Counted from the stretch's first letter, positions 18,829-29,862 are shown. The stretch is 64,000 nt of DNA from Bifidobacterium breve (GCA_945878725.1 CAMCTY010000011.1:1-64000), one strand, 5' to 3'. The notes: generated by a model not told the origin, from the letters alone. A program made the numbers and translations.

Positions 18829-20141
18829 CCACGATTTCCGAGTTCGAAGCGGCTGTTTCGGCACGGACCCTGTCGGTCGGCGTGGTGGGTCTCGGCTACG
18901 TGGGACTCCCGTTGGCGGTTGGTTACGCGGAAACAGGCTTTCGAGCGGTGGGTTTCGATCTCGATGAGGCTCGCATCAAACGACTTAGCTCTGGGCACAG
19001 CCACATCGAGGACATCGAGTCCTCGCGAATAGCTGCTGTTGTCAACGCAGGAAAGATGCTTGCGACCTCAGACCTTGCCGATCTATCGACGGTCGATGTC
19101 ATCTTCGTTTGCGTTCCGACGCCGCACGACGATCAGAAGACTCCAGATCTTTCGTTCATCCGGTCTGCGTCCGCATCGGTGGCATCTGTGCTTCGGCAGG
19201 GAATGCTCATCATTCTCCAGTCAACGACTTCGCCGGGTACTACAACGCAGATCATGCAGCCGATTCTCGAAGAGACGGGTCTTCGGGCGGGTGTCGATTT
19301 CATGCTTGCCTTCTCACCTGAGCGGGTCGATCCGGGCAACGTGCGCTTCACCGTTCGCAACACCCCGAAGGTCGTCGGCGGCGTCAATGAACAAAGCACC
19401 GAGTGTGCGCGTGCGTTGCTTGAGGCCGTCATGGATGAACCAGGTCTCGTCACGTGCGTCAGTTCTCCGGACGCGGCCGAAATGACGAAGTTGCTTGAGA
19501 ACACGTATCGCGCCGTCAACATTGCCCTAGTGAACGAACTTGCGGTGCTTTCGGAAAAGATGGGAATCGATCTCTGGGAGGTCATTGCTGCGGCGTCGAC
19601 GAAACCATTTGGCTTCCAAGCGTTCTGGCCCGGCATCGGTCCAGGCGGCCACTGCATTCCTGTCGATCCTTACTACCTCTCGTGGAAGGCTCGGGCTTAC
19701 GACTTCCAAACGAAGTTCATCGAGTTGGCCGCCGATACGAATCTCGGAATGGCCGACTATGTCTGTCTTCGGGTCTCGCGCTTTTTGAATCGACGTGGAC
19801 ACAACATGAACGGCGCAAAGGTTCTCGCGCTAGGAGTCGCGTTCAAGGAGGGCGTGTCTGACACGCGGAACTCTCGTGCGGTGCAGGTCATCAAACTTCT
19901 TGAGGCAGAAGGAGCGATCGTCGATTACGCGGATCCGATGGTTCCTTCAATCACCATCTCGGGACGCGAACGTCAGTCGATCAATCCTGATGCAATCGAT
20001 CCGACCGATTACGACGTCGTGCTCGTTCTGGTCAAGCATCTCGCATGGCCACTCGGCAAATGGATCGAGAGCGGTGCGCAGATCTTCGACGCCGTTAATG
20101 CTGGTGGCGTGCCGACGAACGACCAGATCGAGCGTCTCTAA
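18825..20141 (+). CDS. UDP-sugar 6-dehydrogenase (WecC/WbpA-like)
   Basis: Oxidises the C6 hydroxyl of a UDP-hexose to a uronic acid with two NAD. The 438 residues carry the Rossmann motif GLGYVGLPLA (22-31), VCVPTP, EMTKLLENTYRAVNIALVNE and the catalytic cysteine C277 in GPGGHCIPVDPYYLSW. That last motif is closer to UDP-N-acetylglucosamine/mannosamine dehydrogenases than to the FGGSCFPKD form of UDP-glucose dehydrogenases. Coupled to the epimerase gene by ATGA overlap. It converges on the GT2 gene. Confidence 0.9.
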   Translation: MTTISEFEAAVSARTLSVGVVGLGYVGLPLAVGYAETGFRAVGFDLDEARIKRLSSGHSHIEDIESSRIAAVVNAGKMLATSDLADLSTVDVIFVCVPTPHDDQKTPDLSFIRSASASVASVLRQGMLIILQSTTSPGTTTQIMQPILEETGLRAGVDFMLAFSPERVDPGNVRFTVRNTPKVVGGVNEQSTECARALLEAVMDEPGLVTCVSSPDAAEMTKLLENTYRAVNIALVNELAVLSEKMGIDLWEVIAAASTKPFGFQAFWPGIGPGGHCIPVDPYYLSWKARAYDFQTKFIELAADTNLGMADYVCLRVSRFLNRRGHNMNGAKVLALGVAFKEGVSDTRNSRAVQVIKLLEAEGAIVDYADPMVPSITISGRERQSINPDAIDPTDYDVVLVLVKHLAWPLGKWIESGAQIFDAVNAGGVPTNDQIERL

Positions 20142-20162
20142 ACCAAGCGGCCGGTTGAACGA

Positions 20163-20870
20163 TCAGGCCTGTGGGCGCCAGCGCCGCCAGCGAAGGATCG
20201 CCTGCACTGCGTGAATGCCGTCGCCGAAACCGATCTTCTTGCCCTCTGCCACAGTGCGTGGGATGTAGGGGCTGGGGATTTCGATGATCCGGGCGCCGAG
20301 GCGCGAGAGCTTCGCAGTCAGTTCCACCTCAACATCGAAGCGCGTCGCCTCGAGCGTGAACTGCTGCACGTACGTTCCCCGGATCGCCTTGTGGGCGGTT
20401 TCCATGTCGGTCAATTTCGTGTGGAACGAGATATTCGAAAGCATCGTCAGGAACCAGTTGGCAAGACGACGCTCCCATCCGAGTCCGGGTACGGGTTCGA
20501 GGAATCGGGAACCAAAGACGACATCGGCCTTATCGGCGAGGATCGGGGCGATGAGATCGGGGATGCGAGCTGGGGAGAGTTCGACATCTGCATCTTGGAT
20601 CACGATGATTGAGCCAGTCGCAGCCGCAAATCCGGCGCACAACGCCGTTCCCTTGCCCCCATTTGGCTTGGAGATGAGTTGGAGACGCGGGCCGGTGCGG
20701 GATTCGACGATTCTGGCGGTTCGATCAGTGGAGCCATCGTCAACGACAATGACTTCCATGTCGAGGTCAAGCTCGCCGAGGGCGTCAAGGACCATGCCGA
20801 TGGTGTCTTCTTCGTTATAGGCAGCGACGACTACCGAGATCTCGGGATTCACGTGTGGTTCCTTCGACAT
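20163..20870 (-). CDS. Family 2 glycosyltransferase
   Basis: 235 residues with a GT-A fold: SVVVAAYNEEDTIG at the start, VDDGSTDRT for nucleotide binding, and IVIQDADVEL as the DxD-like metal site. Similar to dolichol-phosphate mannosyl/glucosyl transferases, which load a polyprenyl phosphate with one sugar; such a lipid-linked sugar could feed the GT39-type enzyme nearby (inference). No membrane anchor is visible. The ATG at 20870 is used; a GTG two codons earlier (20876) is an alternative. Confidence 0.88.
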   Translation of the reverse strand: MSKEPHVNPEISVVVAAYNEEDTIGMVLDALGELDLDMEVIVVDDGSTDRTARIVESRTGPRLQLISKPNGGKGTALCAGFAAATGSIIVIQDADVELSPARIPDLIAPILADKADVVFGSRFLEPVPGLGWERRLANWFLTMLSNISFHTKLTDMETAHKAIRGTYVQQFTLEATRFDVEVELTAKLSRLGARIIEIPSPYIPRTVAEGKKIGFGDGIHAVQAILRWRRWRPQA

Positions 20871-20949
20871 GCTCACGCGATCATCGTACTTCCCGACTTG
20901 CGAGCGCCAGTGCGATACGCGTTGGCGGGAGAATGCTTGTTCGACAGGC

Positions 20950-20961
20950 TGATCATGATCA
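20950..20961. promoter_or_regulatory. 12-base palindrome in a divergent intergenic region
   Basis: TGATCATGATCA is a perfect palindrome in the roughly 170-base gap between the divergent GT2 and acyltransferase genes. Its position fits a repressor or activator site, but nothing else supports this. Confidence 0.3.
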
Positions 20962-21040
20962 CTCCGAAACCCCTGCTACGTTCCTTTTTCCGGGAAGTGA
21001 GCAGATTTCTTCTCTACACCCACTACCTCTGGATACGGCA

Positions 21041-23047
21041 TTGACTGACACAGCACTTGGTCGGGAAGAACGTGCAGCGGATGTGTCGTCGCGTCCGTCG
21101 AATGCAATGCCCCATCTGCCGGGCCTTGACGGACTCCGCGGACTCGCAGTTATCGGAGTGCTGCTCTTTCACGGAGGCTTTACCTGGGCGAAGGGCGGCT
21201 TCCTCGGCGTCTCCACGTTCTTCACCCTCTCCGGTTTTCTCATCACCAACCTGCTTGTGCGCGAGTGGGACCGGTCGGAGGGAATCGACCTCGGCAATTT
21301 CTGGACACGAAGGTTTCGTCGACTTCTTCCCGCGGCGCTCATCGCTATCGCACTAGTGGGCCTTGTGTGGTGGAGGATCGGAACAGCCGAGCAACTGAAC
21401 AACCTTCGCGCCGACATGCTTGCGTCCTTGGGCTACGTCGCCAACTGGCGCTTCCTGACCGGGGGTCAGAGCTACGCCGACCTCTTCCTTTCGCCGAGTC
21501 CGTTGCAGCATTTCTGGTCGTTGGCGATTGAAGAGCAGTTCTACGTGATCTTTCCGGTGTTCGTCATCGTCGTGATGAAGCTCGGTGGCCGACGTCTACT
21601 CACGACACTTCTAGTGATGGCGACTGCCTTCTCCGTGATCCTTGAGTTTGTTCTGCGAAACAGTGTCGACCGCGTGTATTACGGAACCGACACCCGTGCG
21701 GCGGAATTGCTTCTTGGTTGCCTGCTCGCAGTGTGGTGGTCGGGACGACAACGTTCTCCGGTGGGCAGACACGGGAGAGTGGATGGCGAGCAGCCAGCGC
21801 TCTGGATCGATGCTCTCGGCGGCCTCGCCATTGTGGGCATGTTTTGGGCGTGGTTCGCAGTTCCCGAAAGCTCTATGGGTTTGGCTCGCGGCGGTTTTCC
21901 GCTCTACGCGTGTGCGACCACGGCGATCATCTTTGCCGCCACCCGACGCGGGCTTGTCACGACGTTCCTCTCGATACCCGTTTTACGCTGGGCCGGATTG
22001 ATTTCGTACGGCCTGTACCTCTTTCACTGGCCGATCTTTCTCGTTCTCGATTCTGAGCGCACTGGTATCGACAATCAGTTGCTTCTGTTCGCGCTGCGCA
22101 TGGCGGTCACGATCGCGATAGCGCTGGCGTCTTACTTCCTGATCGAAGATCCAATCCGACGCGGCACGATGCTCAAGACAGGCAAGTCGGCATTGATTGC
22201 TGCACTGGCCGGGGCAGTTGTGGTCGCCTCGCTGGCGTTTGTTGTCACACGTAACCCGCCCGCCAGCGCGATTCCCTACGCCAACTTCGAGGTCGGGAGT
22301 CAGCAATCCGAGGTGGTTGGAAAGCAAAACTCGACAGGGACGATTGCGCCCACCGTCGCAGGAGCGACGGCGGATTCTGTTCTATGGCTCGGCGATTCCG
22401 GGGCCTACGACGCGACCCCAGCCGTTGCAGCTGCGTACGCTGCGAGTGGAACACGCAGTTTCGTCAGTGGCGCATTCCCCGGATTCGGACTGACAAATCC
22501 CAAGATCGATTGGCGTTCGAACTGGAAAGCTCTGACCACCGAGCATCGTCCGACGCTGGTCATCATCATGCTCGGTGCATGGGACCTCGGTTTCCAGAAA
22601 GAAAATGGCGATGCTGCGTACCTGGAGATCGTGAAGGAAGCGACAACGCTGTTCACGTCCACGGGAGCCAAGGTGCTCTGGATCAGCATGCTTCCGGGTG
22701 GGACAACCCCGACCCGCGACGTTGATCGAGTGACCGAGTCGATACCGCAATATTTTGGCGACGACGTCGCCTATGTCGACATTGAGTCATCGCTCCGTCG
22801 GCCTGACGGTGAGTTCGGCGATTACCCGCGGTCCTATGTGGATCCGTCCGGCCAGACCATTTTGCTGCGCAAGCCTGACTCGTGGCACTTGTGTCCGGTG
22901 GGTGCCGCTCGGGTTGCCAACGAAATCAACGCAGAAACCGCAAGTATCGGCTGGTCGAACAGGGCGACGTTCGGTTGGGAGATCGGGACTTGGACCACCG
23001 ACGCGCGGTACGACGATCCAAAGGGCGGCTGCGTCGTTGGACGATGA
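21041..23047 (+). CDS. OafA/YrhL-type acyltransferase with C-terminal SGNH domain
   Basis: About 668 residues. The first ~390 form an acyltransferase-3 membrane domain (GLDGLRGLAVIGVLLFHGGF, with the conserved histidine, and about ten helices), which passes an acyl group across the membrane. After a linker comes an extracytoplasmic SGNH domain with LGDSGAYD (S453) and DSWHLC (D613, H616), which would attach the acyl group to a glycan, as in OatA-like enzymes. The start is uncertain: TTG 21041 is used; ATG 21107, just before the conserved HLPGLDGLRG, is the safest minimum. The stop overlaps the start of the next, SGNH-like gene. Confidence 0.87.
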   Translation: MTDTALGREERAADVSSRPSNAMPHLPGLDGLRGLAVIGVLLFHGGFTWAKGGFLGVSTFFTLSGFLITNLLVREWDRSEGIDLGNFWTRRFRRLLPAALIAIALVGLVWWRIGTAEQLNNLRADMLASLGYVANWRFLTGGQSYADLFLSPSPLQHFWSLAIEEQFYVIFPVFVIVVMKLGGRRLLTTLLVMATAFSVILEFVLRNSVDRVYYGTDTRAAELLLGCLLAVWWSGRQRSPVGRHGRVDGEQPALWIDALGGLAIVGMFWAWFAVPESSMGLARGGFPLYACATTAIIFAATRRGLVTTFLSIPVLRWAGLISYGLYLFHWPIFLVLDSERTGIDNQLLLFALRMAVTIAIALASYFLIEDPIRRGTMLKTGKSALIAALAGAVVVASLAFVVTRNPPASAIPYANFEVGSQQSEVVGKQNSTGTIAPTVAGATADSVLWLGDSGAYDATPAVAAAYAASGTRSFVSGAFPGFGLTNPKIDWRSNWKALTTEHRPTLVIIMLGAWDLGFQKENGDAAYLEIVKEATTLFTSTGAKVLWISMLPGGTTPTRDVDRVTESIPQYFGDDVAYVDIESSLRRPDGEFGDYPRSYVDPSGQTILLRKPDSWHLCPVGAARVANEINAETASIGWSNRATFGWEIGTWTTDARYDDPKGGCVVGR

Positions 23048-23921
23048 CGTTTCTGACGCAAGGAATTGGTCCGACCGACGTATCCGCGGTGGAGTTCTTG
23101 GTTGTTGCCTGATAATCGCGATTGGACTCATGGTCGCGATTACGGGTTGTGGGACGAACACGGAGACATCGAGTCGCGAATCGATCGCAGACTCGCCAGC
23201 TCGCGTCCTCGGCCTCCCCTACAAAGTGATGTTGGTCGGCGACGGGGTCATGACTGACGCCGATCCCGGGATTCGAGCCGCCGCCGAATCACTCGGACCA
23301 TTCGAAGTAAATGATCAGGCCTTTTGGGGATTCGCCGTGAGTAAACCCAATTGGTACGACTGGCGCACGAAGTGGTCGCAATTAATCGGCGGCTACGACC
23401 CTGATGCTGTCGTTGCCCTGTTCGGCGTGCACGACACCTATGCGCATCGCGACATCGAAGGATCTCCCGATCCGGGAAGTGCCGAGTGGCAAGACTGGTA
23501 TCGAGATCAGATCGTCGATGCAATGAACATCCTCACCGAGCGCGAGGCCAATGTGTACTGGTTCGGCATGCTTCCGGTTGGGTCCCCGGTTGCCTCCGAG
23601 CGCATCCGTTCCAACAACGCAATTGCTCGCGATGTGGTTCAGTTCTATCCCACTGGTCGGTATCTCGAACCGGATCCGGTGTTCGCTACTGATGGTGGTA
23701 CCGCACGACTCGTCGACCCGATATCGGGTCTCGCTCTTCGTAAATATGACGGCGTCCATATGTGTGCGAAAGGCGCCGGGATACTGGGGCTTTCGCTGGC
23801 AACTGCCATAGCTGGTGATCTTGGGACGACGGTCGGAAGTTCATTCCTCGCCGGGCAATGGCGTTCCGATGACGCGTTCCTTGATCAAGCGCCAGAAAAC
23901 TGCGCACTCTCTGCACCCTGA
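23037..23921 (+). CDS. SGNH-hydrolase-like lipoprotein lacking the catalytic serine
   Basis: 294 residues from TTG 23037. An arginine-containing start, a hydrophobic stretch and lipobox AITGC (C38) indicate a lipoprotein. The rest parallels the SGNH domain of the gene before it: block I is MLVGDG, with G70 where the serine of GDS should be, followed by WFGMLP, and DGVHMC (D238, H241) keeps the acid-histidine pair. It is therefore probably a paralogue that lost hydrolase or transferase activity and kept a binding role. It overlaps the upstream stop by 11 bases. A later ATG (23130) would cut the signal short. Confidence 0.72.
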   Translation: MDDDVSDARNWSDRRIRGGVLGCCLIIAIGLMVAITGCGTNTETSSRESIADSPARVLGLPYKVMLVGDGVMTDADPGIRAAAESLGPFEVNDQAFWGFAVSKPNWYDWRTKWSQLIGGYDPDAVVALFGVHDTYAHRDIEGSPDPGSAEWQDWYRDQIVDAMNILTEREANVYWFGMLPVGSPVASERIRSNNAIARDVVQFYPTGRYLEPDPVFATDGGTARLVDPISGLALRKYDGVHMCAKGAGILGLSLATAIAGDLGTTVGSSFLAGQWRSDDAFLDQAPENCALSAP

Positions 23922-23945
23922 CGAACGGACCTGGCCAATGGGGCT

Positions 23946-25145
23946 CTAGTCCTTCGAGTTGTCGGTAACCGCAGATCGATTCTCGCCCCTGTCGGTGAGA
24001 CGCAAGCTTGGAGATTCGACCCACCGATGGGTAAGCCAAGCGAGGGCAGTGCTGAGCATCGAGACCACAAGGAAGACGACGAGGAAGTTGCCTTCGAAGA
24101 ATCCCCAGCCGAACCATTCCTGGACCTTTGCAATGAGACTTTTGTGCCAGAGGTAGACGCCGTAGGACACGACACCCAGAAACACCATTGGTCGTGATCC
24201 GAGGGTCATCGACGTGATGCGATCGGGACTACGGCGAAGCGCGATTGGGGCAATGAGCAGCAACGAGAACAACCCGAACGCAATCTGACGAGAGAATTCT
24301 GTGCCGTCACCGAATGTGAACGGGGTGCCGACCGGAACAATAGGACGGAGGAGGCCAGCGACGCAGGTGAACGCGAAGACGGCTACCGCCGCGGCCCACC
24401 ACAACGCTGGTATTCGGACGAACGCTTGGACACGCTGGTTAAACCGCTCGTCTCGATTTGCTCGGGCCCGCACGACGGCGAGACCGAGACCGAGAGCGAA
24501 GAGGTCGAGTTGGCCGGGCAGCCACAGAAGAGCGATACGCCCGAATGACGGATGGAATCCGTACATGGCCAACCGCCATGCCGTGCTGGCCAGATAAAGA
24601 AGAACACAGCCAGCTAGCAAGGCGTTGTCGGCGCTTATGCGCTTCAGTCTCCTCACCATGAACTTTGCGGTGATGGCGATCAGCGGGAGTACTGCGTAGA
24701 AGGCGAGTTCGGTGCACAGGGTCCATGCCTGCACCATGCCTCCGAAGAAAAGATCGGCGTCATAGATCTGTACGAGGCCGTAGTAGGCAACGAACTGGTA
24801 GAGCGAATCTATGGAAGTGCCGAGGAAGACGACCATGACGGTCAGGACGAGCCAATACGCGGGATAGATACGGGCAGCACGTCGCAACCAGAAGCGACCG
24901 ATCCCGTCGATCGGTCGATCGTCAAGTATCCGCTGCACGAATGGCGCCCCCAACAGGAACCCCGAAAGCACGAAAAACACGGCAACACCAATATCGAGTT
25001 GTTCGAGAATCACGCCGAAACGGGAATGGGTCGTGGTCCCTGTATCGAACCCGACGTGATGGGCAACTACCGCGAATGCCGCGATCGCCCGCAGGCCGTC
25101 GATGCCGTGAATGTGTGCACGGGAAAAACTTCGTAGTGACCCCAT
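23946..25145 (-). CDS. Acyltransferase family 3 membrane protein
   Basis: 399 residues, about ten transmembrane helices, with the acyltransferase-3 signature GIDGLRAIAAFAVVAHHVGF at the N-terminus, FFVLSGFLLG, and RRAARIYPAYWL. No SGNH or other soluble domain is attached. It O-acetylates or otherwise acylates a surface glycan or lipid. It converges on the SGNH-like lipoprotein gene, which suggests that the lipoprotein may serve it (inference). Confidence 0.87.
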   Translation of the reverse strand: MGSLRSFSRAHIHGIDGLRAIAAFAVVAHHVGFDTGTTTHSRFGVILEQLDIGVAVFFVLSGFLLGAPFVQRILDDRPIDGIGRFWLRRAARIYPAYWLVLTVMVVFLGTSIDSLYQFVAYYGLVQIYDADLFFGGMVQAWTLCTELAFYAVLPLIAITAKFMVRRLKRISADNALLAGCVLLYLASTAWRLAMYGFHPSFGRIALLWLPGQLDLFALGLGLAVVRARANRDERFNQRVQAFVRIPALWWAAAVAVFAFTCVAGLLRPIVPVGTPFTFGDGTEFSRQIAFGLFSLLLIAPIALRRSPDRITSMTLGSRPMVFLGVVSYGVYLWHKSLIAKVQEWFGWGFFEGNFLVVFLVVSMLSTALAWLTHRWVESPSLRLTDRGENRSAVTDNSKD

Positions 25146-25311
25146 TTCCGCTTGACGTTAGTTCCACGACGTCAGTTAGCGCTTTGCCGAGATTGTTGCG
25201 TGGGAAGCGTGACCGATCGGATGTCGGGCTCCGATTACTAGGGCGCCAGGCGGAACCGGAGCGGTGAGCGGCACTACGATCCAAGCCACACCGCACGAGG
25301 AGATCAACGCC

Positions 25312-26553
25312 ATGCCTTGGCCCGCCGACAACGACAGCGAGCTGTTCACACTTATCGATGCTGAACAGAACCGTCAGAACACGACGCTGCAGCTGATCGC
25401 ATCGGAGAACTTCACCTCGCCGGCAGTGATGCGGGCTACTGGTTCTGTTCTCACGAACAAGTACTCAGAGGGCTATCCCGGCAAGCGCTACTACGGCGGC
25501 AATGAGATCGTCGACGTCGTTGAGGACATCGCTCGCGACCGAGTGAAGGAACTCTTCGGGGCGGAGCACGCGAACGTACAGCCGCACTCGGGGGCCAACG
25601 CGAACCTTGGTGTCTATCTGGCGCTCCTCGAGCAAGGTGACACCGTGATGGGTCTGAGCCTTGACCACGGCGGTCATCTCACACATGGTTCACCGGTCAA
25701 CATCTCCGGGCGTTTCTATAACTTCGTCGCTTACGGCGTCGCCGCCTCAGACGAGCGGATCGATCTAGACGAAATGCGCGAGACGGCATTGCGCGAGCGG
25801 CCCAAGATGATCATCGCCGGCGCGACTGCGTACCCGCGAATGATCGATCCCGAACCAATCCGCGCGATCGCCGACGAAGTGGGAGCGCTGTTCATGTTCG
25901 ACGCAGCCCACATCGCAGGGCTGATCGCGGGCGGTGCCCATCCCAATCCAGTGCCGTTCGCTGATGTCGTCACCTTCACCACGCACAAGACGTTGCGCGG
26001 ACCGCGTGGCGGTTGCATCCTTTCCCGCGCCGAGCACGCCGCCGCGATCGACAAGGCGATCTTCCCAGGGCTTCAGGGTGGCCCGCTCGAAAATGCTGTC
26101 GCAGCAAAGGCCGTTGCGTTCCGTGAAGCCGCCGATCCCTCCTTCAAGAACTATGCCGCCCAGATCGTGCGCAACGCCGCGGCGATGGCCGCAGCGCTGG
26201 CTAACGAGGGATTCCGCCTCGTATCCGGCGGAACCGACAATCATCTCCTGCTCCTCGACCTCCGCAGTTTCGACGCGGAACTCACCGGTAAGGAAGCACA
26301 GGCCGTTCTCGATGTCGCCGGAATCACGCTCAACAAGAACACGATTCCTAACGATCCTCGTTCGCCTTTCGTGACGAGTGGCGTTCGAATCGGCACGCCG
26401 GCTGTTACAACTCAAGGCATGACGGAACCGGAGATGACACAAATCGCTTCGCTCATCGCCCGTGCGCTGCGCAGTCGCACGGACGAGTCCGAACTGGCCG
26501 CGGTGCGTTCGGACGTGGCGACTTTGTGCGCTCAGTTCACGCCGTACGGTTGA
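25312..26553 (+). CDS. glyA: Serine hydroxymethyltransferase
   Basis: PLP enzyme interconverting serine and glycine with tetrahydrofolate, the main source of one-carbon units. The 413 residues match the family throughout: [36 protein letters not shown] and the PLP lysine K226 in [14 protein letters not shown]. The ATG at 25312 has GAGGAG nine bases upstream and gives the usual N-terminus; GTG 25264 is in frame but its GGAG is only two bases away. The divergent gap to the acyltransferase (about 165 bases) shows no recognisable glycine or folate riboswitch. Confidence 0.96.
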   Translation: MPWPADNDSELFTLIDAEQNRQNTTLQLIASENFTSPAVMRATGSVLTNKYSEGYPGKRYYGGNEIVDVVEDIARDRVKELFGAEHANVQPHSGANANLGVYLALLEQGDTVMGLSLDHGGHLTHGSPVNISGRFYNFVAYGVAASDERIDLDEMRETALRERPKMIIAGATAYPRMIDPEPIRAIADEVGALFMFDAAHIAGLIAGGAHPNPVPFADVVTFTTHKTLRGPRGGCILSRAEHAAAIDKAIFPGLQGGPLENAVAAKAVAFREAADPSFKNYAAQIVRNAAAMAAALANEGFRLVSGGTDNHLLLLDLRSFDAELTGKEAQAVLDVAGITLNKNTIPNDPRSPFVTSGVRIGTPAVTTQGMTEPEMTQIASLIARALRSRTDESELAAVRSDVATLCAQFTPYG

Positions 26554-26573
26554 CCCGGGAGTAACCGGAGCAC

Positions 26574-27776
26574 GTGCCGAGCATCCGCGCCTACCTAGTG
26601 GTGTTGGCCGTGGTGGCCGTCACCACGTTCGCGACACTGTTCGCGGTTCGGCGTCTCGCAGTCAGAGTTGGTGCGGTGGTGCGTCCCGACGATAGGCGCG
26701 TTCACACCCGTCCGACACCGACGCTCGGTGGCGTTGCGATGCTCGTCGGGGTGCTGATGGGCATGGCCGTTGCATGGGGGATGGGTTCCTTCGATGCGAT
26801 CTTCAACGGCAGCACTGAACCGCTCGGACTCGTCCTTGCCGCAATCGTGATCGCGATTGTCGGAATCATCGACGATCTGCGCGATGTTTCGGCGCCGGCG
26901 AAGATGGCCGGAATCGTGCTCGCCGCGAGCGTTCTCGTGATCTCGGGGATCTCAATCCTTGTTTTCCGCGTGCCGTTCGCCGGGGTCTTCGTACTCTCGA
27001 CCGACTGGTCCTATCTGCTGTCGGTGCTCTGGGTTGTGGGCATGGCAAACGCAATCAATCTGATTGACGGACTCGACGGACTCGCCGCTGGAATCGTTGC
27101 GATCGCCGCAGGAGCCTTCTTTCTCTACGCCCACGAACTGGGCGGTGAGGGTTTGCTTGCGATCGGAAACATCGGGCCGCTCATCGCGATTGTCGTTCTT
27201 GGCGCCTGCATCGGGTTCCTTCCCCACAACTTCCATCCCGCCAAGATCTTCATGGGCGACGGGGGAGCGCTGCTACTGGGTCTACTCATGGCGGCGTCGA
27301 CGATGGTCGTGGGCGGACGAACCGATCGCAGTTTCTCGGGAAGTTCGTTCTTCTTCTTCGCCCCCATCTTCATCCCGCTCGTGATTCTGGGCGTTCCGAT
27401 CGTCGACACGTTGTTCGCCATCATCCGTCGAGCGCGCAGTCGAACGGGCATCTCAACCGCGGACAAGGGTCATCTGCACCATCGCCTCATGCGTCTCGGT
27501 CACGGCCATCGCCGGAGCGTGTTGATCCTGTGGACATGGACGGCACTGCTCTCGGGTTTCGTGCTCTATCCCATCTACAGTGGCTCCGGCGACGGTTTGG
27601 TTCCGTTTGGGATTGCCGCGATTTTGCTGTCGTTGTTCACGATCCTCCATCCAGGTGTTCGCGTCACCCGGCGGAATCGTTCAAACTCCGACTGGACCGA
27701 TTCTTCGGACGGACCCGCGATCGGGCCGGTCGGACACCTCCCTGTGGAATCCAGTGGGGACACACCCGGAGGATGA
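26574..27776 (+). CDS. Undecaprenyl-phosphate sugar-1-phosphate transferase (WecA/TagO type)
   Basis: Starts lipid-linked glycan assembly by moving GlcNAc-1-phosphate (or a related sugar phosphate) from UDP-sugar to undecaprenyl phosphate. The 400 residues have about eleven helices and the conserved cytoplasmic Asp motifs GIIDDLRDVSAPAKM, NAINLIDGLDGLAAG and KIFMGDGGALLLG, followed by the HLHHRLMRLGH loop. The GTG at 26574 is supported by GGAG just upstream. It follows glyA by 20 bases and precedes the ATP synthase genes, an arrangement often seen in actinobacteria. Confidence 0.92.
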   Translation: MPSIRAYLVVLAVVAVTTFATLFAVRRLAVRVGAVVRPDDRRVHTRPTPTLGGVAMLVGVLMGMAVAWGMGSFDAIFNGSTEPLGLVLAAIVIAIVGIIDDLRDVSAPAKMAGIVLAASVLVISGISILVFRVPFAGVFVLSTDWSYLLSVLWVVGMANAINLIDGLDGLAAGIVAIAAGAFFLYAHELGGEGLLAIGNIGPLIAIVVLGACIGFLPHNFHPAKIFMGDGGALLLGLLMAASTMVVGGRTDRSFSGSSFFFFAPIFIPLVILGVPIVDTLFAIIRRARSRTGISTADKGHLHHRLMRLGHGHRRSVLILWTWTALLSGFVLYPIYSGSGDGLVPFGIAAILLSLFTILHPGVRVTRRNRSNSDWTDSSDGPAIGPVGHLPVESSGDTPGG

Positions 27777-27832
27777 CCGGGTGGGCAGAATCTTCCCAAG
27801 AAGAGTTGCGAGGGTATGGCCCCGCGCCTAGC

Positions 27833-27850
27833 TTGTGAAAGCTTGCACAA
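27833..27850. promoter_or_regulatory. Inverted repeat upstream of the ATP synthase operon
   Basis: TTGTG at 27833-27837 and CACAA at 27846-27850 are separated by eight bases, about 90 bases before the first atp gene. The repeat is short and could be a regulator site or chance. No clear -35/-10 pair was fixed nearby. Confidence 0.25.
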
Positions 27851-27900
27851 ATAGCAGAAGTTCGCTCTGAGGTGTTGTTCGAGTGAACTGCATGCTCTCC

Positions 27901-27920
27901 GCTCCCGAGGTTCTCGGAGC
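27901..27920 (+). other. Hairpin just upstream of the atpZ-like start
   Basis: GCTCCCGAG pairs with CTCGGAGC around loop GTT with one bulged C. The stem ends 20 bases before the GTG at 27941, close enough to affect initiation at the start of the operon, where no good Shine-Dalgarno sequence is visible. Confidence 0.35.
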
Positions 27921-27940
27921 CCCACCGGTCAGGTTTCTTC

Positions 27941-28264
27941 GTGAAAAACAAGGCTGTGAACAACACGGTGGTCAACGACACGATTTCCGATCCGGCGCGA
28001 TCTGACACGAAACGTCCGAAATCGCGTTCCGAAAAACGTGAATTCACTCGTCAGATTGGCCGTTCGACCGGCGGCTACGAGCTCGCCTTCTCGCCCATGT
28101 TGCTCGCGCTTCTTGGCTACGGCATCGACCGACTTTTCGGAACGGTGCCCGTCTTCACCATTTCTCTCGGACTCCTGGGTTTCATCGGGGCGGTCGTCAA
28201 GATCTATTTCACCTACCGTTCAGACATGGAACAGCACGAAGCGAGCGGTCCATGGGCGAGGTGA
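27941..28264 (+). CDS. AtpZ/AtpI-like small membrane protein of the ATP synthase operon
   Basis: 107 residues: a basic, polar N-terminus of about 50 residues, then two hydrophobic helices (MLLALLGYGIDRLFG and a second from about 70) and a charged tail. This matches AtpZ-type proteins that often open atp operons and are linked to c-ring assembly or Mg2+ handling. The start is a GTG with a weak AGG upstream. It overlaps the next gene by 13 bases. Confidence 0.75.
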   Translation: MKNKAVNNTVVNDTISDPARSDTKRPKSRSEKREFTRQIGRSTGGYELAFSPMLLALLGYGIDRLFGTVPVFTISLGLLGFIGAVVKIYFTYRSDMEQHEASGPWAR

Positions 28265-28709
28265 CGATGTCCACGGGAACCTTCGACGGTCCCGCGCCCG
28301 AGACAATGATCGTTCGCGACATGGTCAAAAAGGCAGCAATTGCAGGGCCTTTGCTCATTCTTGTGTTCGGTCTGATCTGGGGTGCCAACGGAGCCCTCTC
28401 CACCGCCTATGGTTTAGCGATCGTTGTGGCGAACTTCGTGCTCGCCGCCGCGATGCTTTCTTATGCCGGTCGCATCTCTGCCGGGCTGATGATGTTCGCC
28501 GCCTTGTTCGGCTACCTCATCCGCCTCACCCTCATCTTCTTGGCCATCTGGTTGGTCCGGGAAGCCTCGTGGGTTGAGTTGCTTCCGCTCGGGATCACGA
28601 TCATCGTGACCCACCTCGGTCTTCTTCTCTGGGAGATGAAACACATCTCCCTCTCCCTCGCCTACCCGGCACTCAAGCCCACCTCTGTCTCCAAGGAGTC
28701 GTCCGCCAA

Positions 28710-28713
<4 letters not shown>
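28252..28713 (+). CDS. AtpI-like ATP synthase subunit I family protein
   Basis: 153 residues with four predicted helices, positioned directly before the a subunit as AtpI is in many bacteria. AtpI-like proteins aid c-ring assembly and are not part of the final enzyme. ATG 28252 and ATG 28267 are both possible starts. The stop overlaps the GTG start of atpB by two bases. Confidence 0.68.

Positions 28714-29862
<1,149 letters not shown>

Noticed and set aside
16317-25145. Surface glycan cluster as a recently acquired island
   Set aside because: Base composition and codon use look like the neighbours, and no transposase, tRNA or flanking repeat is present.
25146-25311. Possible glycine or folate riboswitch before glyA
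   Set aside because: The gap has a few short inverted repeats but nothing resembling the conserved cores of these riboswitches.
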